A stretch of 11,642 bases of DNA from Sulfurovum sp. (GTDB lineage Bacteria; Campylobacterota; Campylobacteria; Campylobacterales; Sulfurovaceae): positions 1-11,642 of the forward strand of contig DAOUPF010000010.1 of assembly GCA_030626265.1 (NCBI GenBank), written 5' to 3'. The position numbers and the translations under genes were made by a program. The notes under the pieces are model-generated. The model was not told the DNA's origin and searched no databases. It saw only the letters and a list, made by a program, of their open reading frames with translations. Shown in pieces: positions 7,003 through 11,642 of the stretch. Numbering within the stretch: the stretch's first letter is position 1; each line of letters starts with the position of its first letter.

Positions 7003-7206
7003 ATGTGTGCAGAAAGAATGCAAAGAATAATACAAGCTATTATCTTGGGCGTAATCATGGGTATGGTAGGTTCAGGTATGATGCAAGTAGCATTTTTGGT
7101 GACTCTATCGATGATAATACTGCTTTTAGTGGCAGGCTTTACAGGATTTTGTCCAGGGCTCATCATACTTAAAAAACTTCTCCCCCCTTGTAAATGTGAA
7201 GAATAA
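7003..7206 (+). CDS. DUF2892 (YgaP-like) small inner membrane protein
   Basis: A 67-residue membrane protein with two predicted helices (about 9-26 and 29-49), an N-terminal MCAERMQRIIQ and the GFTGFCPG motif at residues 45-52, matching the DUF2892 family, whose members end in a conserved GxCP-type segment after the second helix. The tail CKCEE adds two more cysteines (C63, C65), so together with C2 and C50 it might bind metal or react with sulfur; this is inference. DUF2892 is the membrane part of YgaP, where it is fused to a rhodanese. Here it stands alone, though a rhodanese-domain gene lies about 4 kb away. Start: GGAGG (6991-6995) seven bases before the ATG. It is first in a likely operon with purM, with an 11-base gap. 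Confidence 0.75.
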   Translation: MCAERMQRIIQAIILGVIMGMVGSGMMQVAFLVTLSMIILLLVAGFTGFCPGLIILKKLLPPCKCEE

Positions 7207-7217
7207 AAGGAATAGTA

Positions 7218-8213
7218 ATGGCAAATATCTCATATAAAGATTCAGGCGTAGATATAGATGCAGGCAATGATTTTGTCGAGGCTATCAAGAGTGATGTAAA
7301 GTCAACTTTTGATAAAAATGTTATAGGTGGTATAGGATCATTTGCAGGTGCATATGCCCTACCTACAGGCTACAAAGAGCCTGTAATCCTCTCTGCTACA
7401 GATGGTGTAGGTACCAAGCTAAAGCTAGCCATTGAGAGTGGCAAGCTAGATACTGTAGGTATAGATTTGGTAGCTATGTGTGTCAATGACCTCATATGCA
7501 ACTTCGGTACTCCAATGTTCTTCCTAGACTACTATGCTACAGGCAAACTGCTCCCTGCAAATGCACAAGCTGTAGTCTCAGGCATAGCAGAGGGTTGTAG
7601 ACGAAGTGAGTGCTCACTAGTAGGTGGTGAGACTGCCGAGATGCCTGGTATGTATAGTGATGATGATTTTGATTTGGCTGGTTTTGCAGTAGGTATTGCA
7701 GAGCGTTCAGAGATGGATAGAGTCTCATTGGTAAAGCCAGGACAAGTCCTCATAGCTATGCCAAGCTCTGGAGTTCACTCCAATGGTTATTCTCTAGTAA
7801 GAAAGCTCTTCTTTGAGAAGTTGGAGATGTCACTAGATGATGATTTTGATGGAAAACCATTGATAGAGACGCTTATGGCTCCTACTCGTATCTATGTCAA
7901 AGAGTTCAAAGCAAACAAGGACAACATAGTAGGACTAGCTCACATCACAGGTGGAGGTATAGTAGAAAATCTCCCTAGAGTACTGCCAGAGGGTGTTAAA
8001 GCTGTCATAGATGAGTCTAGTATTAGAGTTCTTCCTGTTTTTGAGTTTATGGGACAGTATGTAGACAAGGATGAGATGTATAGAGCGTTCAATATGGGTG
8101 TAGGTATGGTATGGGTAGTAGAGCCAGAAAATGTAGATGCAATACTTGCCAATACAGATGGATATGTAATAGGAAAAACAGAAGCTGGTGAACGAACTGT
8201 GGATATGATATAG
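7218..8213 (+). CDS. purM: Phosphoribosylformylglycinamidine cyclo-ligase (AIR synthetase)
   Basis: Closes the imidazole ring in purine synthesis, turning FGAM plus ATP into aminoimidazole ribonucleotide (AIR), the branch point to thiamine as well. Family motifs are clear: YKDSGVDIDAG at the N-terminus (6-16), ATDGVGTKLKLA (60-72), DLVAMCVNDL (84-93; usually MNVNDL, here Cys89 replaces Asn), GGETAEMPGMY (137-147), and HITGGGIVENLPR in the C-terminal ATP-grasp-like half. The 331 residues are typical. AAGGA (7207-7211) sits six bases before the ATG. It follows the DUF2892 gene closely and overlaps the next small gene by one base, suggesting a three-gene operon from the promoter at 6967. Confidence 0.97.
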   Translation: MANISYKDSGVDIDAGNDFVEAIKSDVKSTFDKNVIGGIGSFAGAYALPTGYKEPVILSATDGVGTKLKLAIESGKLDTVGIDLVAMCVNDLICNFGTPMFFLDYYATGKLLPANAQAVVSGIAEGCRRSECSLVGGETAEMPGMYSDDDFDLAGFAVGIAERSEMDRVSLVKPGQVLIAMPSSGVHSNGYSLVRKLFFEKLEMSLDDDFDGKPLIETLMAPTRIYVKEFKANKDNIVGLAHITGGGIVENLPRVLPEGVKAVIDESSIRVLPVFEFMGQYVDKDEMYRAFNMGVGMVWVVEPENVDAILANTDGYVIGKTEAGERTVDMI

Positions 8214-8374
8214 TGGCTGTTCCTGAAGATATAGGCTGTAGTAATGATAGCTGTATAAAAGCAGTAAAATGCAATCGTATAAAGATAGCAAATGATGGGG
8301 AAGCTAGAGAGGTAAAGAGCTTTGGTGGAGGACCAGATAAAGGCTGTGGAAAGTTTATTCCTATAAAAAATTAA
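8213..8374 (+). CDS. Small Cys-rich protein overlapping purM stop
   Basis: A 53-residue frame starting with GTG that shares its first base with the purM TAG (TAGTG), a layout typical of translational coupling. An in-frame stop at 8189 rules out a longer start and no other start codon lies between. The product begins VAVPEDIGCSNDSCIKAVKC (start residue read as Met) and ends PDKGCGKFIP-IKN. Cysteines at 9, 14, 20 and 45 could form a zinc or iron-sulfur site. It has no signal peptide or membrane helix. Composition and codon use look like real coding sequence and the frame fills the gap before the tRNA promoter, but I do not recognise a family and no function can be given. Confidence 0.68.
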   Translation: MAVPEDIGCSNDSCIKAVKCNRIKIANDGEAREVKSFGGGPDKGCGKFIPIKN

Positions 8375-8402
8375 CAAATTTTGCTAAAATGGGTGCAATC
8401 TA

Positions 8403-8431
8403 TTGACACTTTAAGTTATTTTGATTATAAT
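8403..8431 (+). promoter_or_regulatory. Consensus sigma-70 promoter of tRNA cluster
   Basis: TTGACA (8403-8408), a 17-base spacer and TATAAT (8426-8431) make a perfect sigma-70 promoter, unusual in this window, where other promoters lack a -35 box. The inferred start near 8438 leaves about 13 bases before tRNA-Pro. A seven-base inverted repeat, GTGCAAT (8393-8399) and ATTGCAC (8430-8436), brackets the promoter and overlaps the end of the -10 box; whether a protein binds it is unknown. Confidence 0.85.
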
Positions 8432-8450
8432 TGCACTCCTTTTTAAAGTA

Positions 8451-8527
8451 CGGAGTGTAGCGCAGTCTGGTAGCGCACCTGGTTTGGGACCAGGGGGTCG
8501 AAGGTTCGAGTCCTTTCACTCCGACCA
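8451..8527 (+). tRNA. tRNA-Pro (anticodon UGG)
   Basis: A complete 77-nt cloverleaf: acceptor CGGAGTG pairs with CACTCCG, the anticodon stem CCTGG/CCAGG encloses loop TTTGGGA (anticodon TGG), the T arm carries GGTTCGAGTCC, and CCA is encoded at 8525-8527. It is first in the five-tRNA cluster. Confidence 0.96.
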
Positions 8528-8567
8528 TTTAATCTAATCTATATAATGTAGTGAGGATTTATTTTGC

Positions 8568-8644
8568 GGTGGATGTAGTTCAGCTGGTAGAGCACCTGTT
8601 TGTGGCACAGGTTGTCGCGGGTTCGAGCCCCGTCATCCACCCCA
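8568..8644 (+). tRNA. tRNA-His (anticodon GUG)
   Basis: A cloverleaf with acceptor GTGGATG/CATCCAC, anticodon stem CCTGT/ACAGG around TTGTGGC (anticodon GTG), and encoded CCA (8642-8644). An extra G at 8568 faces C73 at 8641, the G-1:C73 identity pair of histidine tRNA. Confidence 0.96.
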
Positions 8645-8704
8645 TATAGTTTATTAGAGTTGTATCTTTTAGATACAGTTTTGATAAACTTTATGTTTTT
8701 TCGT

Positions 8705-8781
8705 GCACTAGTGGCTCAACTGGATAGAGCATCAGACTTCGGATCTGAGGGTTAGGGGTTCGAGTCCTCTCTGGTGTACCA
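8705..8781 (+). tRNA. tRNA-Arg (anticodon UCG)
   Basis: Acceptor GCACTAG pairs with CTGGTGT using G-U pairs at positions 1 and 5. The anticodon stem TCAGA/TCTGA holds loop CTTCGGA (anticodon TCG), the T loop GTTCGAG is normal, and CCA is encoded at 8779-8781. It shares much of its acceptor with the next tRNA-Arg. Confidence 0.95.
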
Positions 8782-8802
8782 CTAGACTAAGTTTTATATT
8801 GT

Positions 8803-8879
8803 GCACTCGTAGCTCAGCTGGATAGAGCACTCGCCTTCTAAGCGAGCGGTCTCAGGTTCGAATCCTGACGGGTGTACCA
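8803..8879 (+). tRNA. tRNA-Arg (anticodon UCU)
   Basis: Acceptor GCACTCG pairs with CGGGTGT. The anticodon stem CTCGC/GCGAG holds loop CTTCTAA (anticodon TCT). D arm, T arm (GGTTCGAATCC) and encoded CCA (8877-8879) are all intact. It reads AGA/AGG codons, which suit this AT-rich genome. Confidence 0.96.
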
Positions 8880-8883
8880 CTTT

Positions 8884-8914
8884 AGGTTAAGTTTACTTCG
8901 GTAATATTCTACCT
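8884..8914 (+). other. UUCG-capped stem in tRNA spacer
   Basis: AGGT (8884-8887) and ACCT (8911-8914) close a hairpin whose inner stem TTAC/GTAA is capped by the stable TTCG tetraloop (8897-8900), with a loosely paired middle. It lies between tRNA-Arg(UCU) and tRNA-Leu and could guide processing of the joint transcript. No T tract follows, so it is not a terminator. Confidence 0.35.
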
Positions 8915-8937
8915 GAAATTACTTTTCAATGTTTTGT

Positions 8938-9022
8938 GCGGATGTGGTGAAATTGGTATACACGCTAGACTTAGGATCTAGTGCCTCACGGCGTGGAGGT
9001 TCGACTCCTCTCATCCGTACCA
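8938..9022 (+). tRNA. tRNA-Leu (anticodon UAG)
   Basis: An 85-nt class II tRNA: acceptor GCGGATG/CATCCGT, anticodon stem CTAGA/TCTAG around CTTAGGA (anticodon TAG), a long variable arm (TGCCTCACGGCGT) and T arm GGTTCGACTCC, with CCA encoded at 9020-9022. It is last in the cluster. A weak ACCC/GGGT stem (about 9031-9046) is the only terminator-like structure after it. Confidence 0.96.
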
Positions 9023-9387
9023 TATACAAAACCCCATTACTTGGGTATTTAATCATATTTTATAACTGTTAGGGGATACCTTCTGACTATAATTACTATT
9101 TTTTATAAAAACTACAGCCCAGTAATCCATCACTATCACTATTAATAGTTACTTCAATTCATAATGCTTCCTGCCTACTTCTTCCATTTTGGGCAGTAGA
9201 TCACTATTTTTATAATTATATTATATAATCTGGGTTAAAGCTATCATAATTGACTACATACTTTTTGATAATATTGTGGTGATACTCGTAAAGTAGTAAG
9301 TGCCTCTACACTTTTGTATCTGAAGTTTGTTGTAGTGATATGGTTTGATGTGTTCATAACTTAAATATTTTAAAGTCTAATATTTCA
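9023..9387. other. 365-bp stretch without a convincing gene
   Basis: This AT-rich stretch follows the tRNA cluster. It contains a weak terminator-like stem just after tRNA-Leu, a TATAAT on the plus strand at 9088-9093, and a perfect 12-base palindrome ACTATTAATAGT (9138-9149). On the minus strand a 37-codon frame (ATG at 9357, stop at 9244) reads MNTSNHITTTNFRYKSVEAL onward. Its composition looks protein-like but it has no ribosome binding site, so it may be a remnant or chance. No integrase or repeat of a tRNA end is seen. Confidence 0.4.
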
Positions 9388-9415
9388 CAAAAAGGCTATA
9401 TACCACATAGCCTTT
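9388..9415 (-). terminator. Intrinsic terminator of the TRAP binding-protein gene
   Basis: Read on the minus strand, AAAGGCTAT (9415-9407) and ATAGCCTTT (9399-9391) form a nine-pair stem with a seven-base loop, followed by further T residues. It starts eight bases after the stop codon of the gene that ends at 9424. The plus side also carries a T-rich tail, so it may work in both directions. Confidence 0.82.
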
Positions 9416-9423
9416 CTATATAA

Positions 9424-10482
9424 TTATTTATCTTGTATATAGTCCAAATCAGATATCTTAGTCCATGCTCTAGACTTTTTCATATATACTTTTTGTGATT
9501 CTACAATTTCTTTGAATAATTCACTTTTTGTGCTATATTTTTCTATTAACTCTTGATTAATACTTTTTAAGCTATCCATAATCTCAGTCGGAAATGTTTT
9601 TACTTTGATGTGAGGATAGTCTTTTTTTATTTGTTCCCATGCAAGAGCATTCATATGATAAAATTCTATATACATTCTATATGATGCTAATCTCATAGCA
9701 TTTTTGAGTATATTTTGATTTTTATCACTTAGCTTGTCAAAAGCCTTTTTGTTGACCATAAATTGTGCTTCTGCTCCTGGTTCATGCCATCCAGTATAGT
9801 AATATGGTGCTACTTTATGAAAGCCCATTTTTATATCCATACCCGGACCTACCCATTCTAATGCATCTATAGTACCACGATCTAACGAAGTATAAAGCTC
9901 TCCAGGAGGTATATTTGTTACTGCTACACCTAGTTTGGACATAATTTCGCCAGCAAATCCAGGTATTCTCATCCTAAGACCTTTGAGGTCTTCTAGTGTC
10001 TTGATCTCTTTTTGAAACCATCCACCCATTTGATTACCTGTATTGCCACCTAGAAATGATAGTATCCCATACTTCTCATAAGCTCTTGTCATTAGTTCCA
10101 TGCCGCCACCAAACTCAAACCAAGCCATCCTCTCAGGAGCTGTCATACCAAAAGGCATTGTAGTAAATGGTAGTAAGTTTATATCCTTGCCTTTCCAAAA
10201 GTATGATGTAGTATGACCTACTTGATATTGACCTTGTTTTACCATGTCAAATACTCCCATTGGAGCCTTTGTTTTGTTTGCAGAGTCAATGCGGATCGTA
10301 AACTCACCACCACTCATTTGCTCTACATATTTGGCTACATTATTAGATGCAGTTATTATAGGTACTGCCGCACTACCCCATGTAGTAGCCATTTTCCATT
10401 TGACTTTTTTATCTGAGGCATTTGCTGATACGGTAACCATTGCCATCAAACAAACAGAGTAAAATTGCTTTTTGATATTCAT
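9424..10482 (-). CDS. TRAP transporter periplasmic binding protein (DctP/TakP-like)
   Basis: A periplasmic substrate-binding subunit of a TRAP transporter. Residues 1-22 are a signal peptide ending VSANA. The mature part follows the branch I recall from TakP-like proteins for 2-oxo acids or related carboxylates: KMATTWGSAAVP, HTTSYFWKGK-D, LPFTTMPFGM, GGNTGNQMGGWF, GLRMRIPG (the Arg usually grips the substrate carboxylate) and DALEWVGPGMD (the Glu-Trp pair lines the site in TakP, from memory). At 352 residues it is full length. AAGGAG (10488-10493) sits five bases before the ATG; TACAAT on the minus strand (10511-10516) is a possible -10 box. No dctQ or dctM permease gene is in the window, so it is an orphan here. 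Substrate is not predictable with confidence. Confidence 0.9.
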   Translation of the reverse strand: MNIKKQFYSVCLMAMVTVSANASDKKVKWKMATTWGSAAVPIITASNNVAKYVEQMSGGEFTIRIDSANKTKAPMGVFDMVKQGQYQVGHTTSYFWKGKDINLLPFTTMPFGMTAPERMAWFEFGGGMELMTRAYEKYGILSFLGGNTGNQMGGWFQKEIKTLEDLKGLRMRIPGFAGEIMSKLGVAVTNIPPGELYTSLDRGTIDALEWVGPGMDIKMGFHKVAPYYYTGWHEPGAEAQFMVNKKAFDKLSDKNQNILKNAMRLASYRMYIEFYHMNALAWEQIKKDYPHIKVKTFPTEIMDSLKSINQELIEKYSTKSELFKEIVESQKVYMKKSRAWTKISDLDYIQDK

Positions 10483-10794
10483 TATTTCTCCTTTGATTTA
10501 TTGTGGATTAATTGTATCTAAGAATAAGTTATAATATATTTAACCATGACACTCTTAAACAGCACTCATTATCAACTCTCATTTTGCTCTCCGCTTCTTT
10601 CCTGTGAATGAGTACCGTAAATGAAAATTACGAACATTATTTTACACTATCACCAAAAGTACGGTTCTGCTCATGGGTTATTTTACTGTTTTAAAGTAGT
10701 TGATATAGATTAGTGTACGATTTTAGATTCTTGGCGGCATTTTAATATATTTTGATATACTAATACTCATCTTAACCCAAACTAGGAGTATACT
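10483..10794. other. 312-bp divergent intergenic region with competing stems
   Basis: Leader of the TRAP binding-protein gene on the left and promoter of the zinc-ribbon gene on the right. In the middle, AATGAGT (10607-10613) can pair upstream with ACTCATT (10564-10570). Alternatively its ATGAG can pair downstream with CTCAT (10670-10674), stabilised by ACCGT/ACGGT (10614-10618, 10661-10665). A local stem CGTAA/TTACG (10616-10632) competes as well. A plus-strand TATAAT at 10530-10535 could transcribe this segment. I see no gene in it. Confidence 0.35.
10756..10761 (+). promoter_or_regulatory. -10 box of zinc-ribbon gene
   Basis: TATACT, preceded by an AT-rich run, lies 23 bases upstream of the AGGAG ribosome binding site. 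The inferred start near 10768 would give a leader of about 27 bases. No -35 box is apparent. Confidence 0.4.
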
Positions 10795-11046
10795 ATCGAT
10801 ATCTTTCTTCTACTTTTTCTTATCATTATATTTGTCGGATCTATCGTTGTATATGTATACTACCTCAAAGACAAAAATGAGCAGCTCAAAGCTATCATGT
10901 CAGGTATCTGTCCAAAATGTAAAAAAGAGTCTATAGTGCTCAATGACAAGAGAGGCGGGGGATGTGGTCCAAAACTAGTGTCATTTTACTGCACAGAGTG
11001 TCACTATGAAAATAGTTTTAGTATGGATAGTGGGTGTGGTATATAG
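10795..11046 (+). CDS. Small membrane-anchored zinc-ribbon protein, ATC start
   Basis: An 83-residue frame with a single N-terminal membrane helix (residues 3-23, all hydrophobic), a short charged linker, then two CxxC pairs, C39-P-K-C42 and C66-T-E-C69, spaced like a zinc ribbon, plus C57 and C81. An in-frame TAG at 10783 and the absence of any ATG, GTG or TTG before 10897 mean the helix can only be translated from a non-standard start. ATC at 10795 lies exactly six bases after AGGAG (10784-10788) and gives IDIFLLLF at the N-terminus. Starting at Met35 would lose the helix and has no ribosome binding site. An ATG-to-ATC change, a sequencing error or genuine AUC initiation are the options. 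Function unknown; anchored zinc ribbons are often regulatory or assembly factors. Confidence 0.72.
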   Translation: MDIFLLLFLIIIFVGSIVVYVYYLKDKNEQLKAIMSGICPKCKKESIVLNDKRGGGCGPKLVSFYCTECHYENSFSMDSGCGI

Positions 11047-11065
11047 CAGAAGTTACCTTCTGCTA
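11044..11065. terminator. Bidirectional hairpin between convergent genes
   Basis: A perfect nine-base stem, TAGCAGAAG/CTTCTGCTA, closes a four-base loop TTAC. The first arm begins with the TAG stop of the zinc-ribbon gene, and the second ends six bases before the rhodanese stop. There is no strong T tract on either side, so it may act as a mRNA 3'-end stem rather than a classic terminator. Confidence 0.55.
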
Positions 11066-11071
11066 GTAACT

Positions 11072-11642
11072 CTACTCTGGTGACTCTACTGTTAGGTTGA
11101 GGATTGTCCATCCATACATACCTCCTCTATACCACTTGAGCTTATCTTTTGGATAGCCTATCTTCATGAGGTTCTCGATAGCCCATGTAGATTGAGGGCA
11201 CCATGTGGCATTACAAAATAGTAATAGAGTTTTTGCATCAGATAGGTCATATTTACCATCTTTTTGCGTCACACCTATAGAATCTAGTACATCCTCAAAC
11301 TCATCTGGTGATTTCTTCGGGTCAAAGTATTTGAATGGTAGATTTATAGATGTAGGGATAGTACCCTTGTAGTACCAGTTAGGCATTCTTGCATCTACTA
11401 CTACCATATTTTCGTCAGTAGATGCCTTTTTGATGAACTCTATTACCTCTAGCTCCCCATAGGTCTCTATACCTTCAGCTATCTTGATAGGAGATATCAT
11501 ACCCACTGTTGTAATATATGTTTTTTTACATGAGCTAGGTACTGTAGCCATAGTTTTTTCTCCACCCCATATGAGATCTGGAGTTACTCTTAGCTTATCG
11601 CATTTATTGTCGTGTATTCGCTTTATAACTACAGTTCTTTTC
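11072..11642 (-). CDS. Rhodanese-like domain protein, 5' end outside window
   Basis: A rhodanese-fold protein that likely handles sulfane sulfur. The domain spans roughly the last 130 residues: VVVDARMPNWYYKGTIPTSI, the usual entry strand and helix, then LLLFCNATWCPQ, where the first Cys sits in the active-site loop, and KWYRGGMYGW near the end. The frame has no stop up to the right edge; upstream of the internal ATG at 11551 it continues as KCDKLRVTPDLIWGGEKTM, which looks like genuine protein. The true start is therefore outside the window, and starting at 11551 would be a truncation. Periplasmic export is plausible for this type but the signal peptide is not visible. It converges on the zinc-ribbon gene 25 bases away. 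Confidence 0.85.
   Translation of the reverse strand, partial: KRTVVIKRIHDNKCDKLRVTPDLIWGGEKTMATVPSSCKKTYITTVGMISPIKIAEGIETYGELEVIEFIKKASTDENMVVVDARMPNWYYKGTIPTSINLPFKYFDPKKSPDEFEDVLDSIGVTQKDGKYDLSDAKTLLLFCNATWCPQSTWAIENLMKIGYPKDKLKWYRGGMYGWTILNLTVESPE

Noticed and set aside
7935..8377. Two overlapping minus-strand frames across the purM end and the small Cys-rich gene
   Set aside because: Tyr/Ser/Ile-rich shadow translations of plus-strand genes, with no motifs.
8451..9022. tRNA cluster as an integration site of a mobile element
   Set aside because: No integrase, no direct repeat of a tRNA 3' end in the following sequence and no mobile genes were seen.
1..11642. CRISPR array or defence system
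   Set aside because: No regularly spaced direct repeats and no cas, toxin, nuclease-helicase or restriction genes were seen.

Overview
The window is low-GC, gene-dense bacterial chromosome. It most resembles Campylobacterota (Epsilonproteobacteria), probably a free-living Sulfurimonas/Sulfurovum-like lineage. Grounds: the ThyX carries the RHRxASLSVKSTRY signature I associate with Helicobacter and Campylobacter; promoters are mostly a lone TATAAT box with little -35; and there is a small set of sulfur-linked or membrane proteins (rhodanese-domain, YgaP-like DUF2892). The assignment comes from protein resemblance and recall, not from a search.

Layout. 1-1762 (minus): a 3'-truncated periplasmic YcbB-type L,D-transpeptidase gene downstream of thyX. 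A 57-bp divergent intergenic region with overlapping promoter boxes separates thyX from a dGTPase-type HD phosphohydrolase (1820-2923, plus). Next is typA/bipA (3080-4897, plus), behind a multi-promoter leader. The gene-poor stretch 4898-5331 holds a long imperfect hairpin that starts inside the typA stop region and a probable small structured RNA with its own promoter and terminator. 5332-6549 (minus) is an HI0933/BaiN-like flavoprotein. Divergent from it is a small MTH1187-type thiamine-binding-fold protein whose leader is nearly filled by a 58-nt hairpin. Then comes a likely operon: DUF2892 membrane protein, purM, and an unlisted 53-aa Cys-rich protein whose GTG start overlaps the purM stop.

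8451-9022 is a five-tRNA cluster (Pro-UGG, His-GUG, Arg-UCG, Arg-UCU, Leu-UAG), all with encoded CCA, driven by a consensus TTGACA-N17-TATAAT promoter. After about 360 bp without a convincing gene comes a TRAP-type periplasmic solute-binding protein (9424-10482, minus), with a good terminator but no TRAP permease genes in view. 10795-11046 (plus) is a small membrane-anchored zinc-ribbon protein that appears to lack a canonical start codon. It converges on a rhodanese-domain protein (11072 to the right edge, minus) whose 5' end lies outside the window.

Together the genes cover nucleotide supply (thyX, dgt, purM), translation (typA, tRNAs), cell wall (L,D-transpeptidase) and sulfur or envelope functions. 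No CRISPR array, transposase, integrase or phage gene is visible. The unusual content is non-coding: two sizeable hairpin elements, one candidate small RNA, an overlapping divergent promoter, and several genes too short or too oddly started for standard gene calling.
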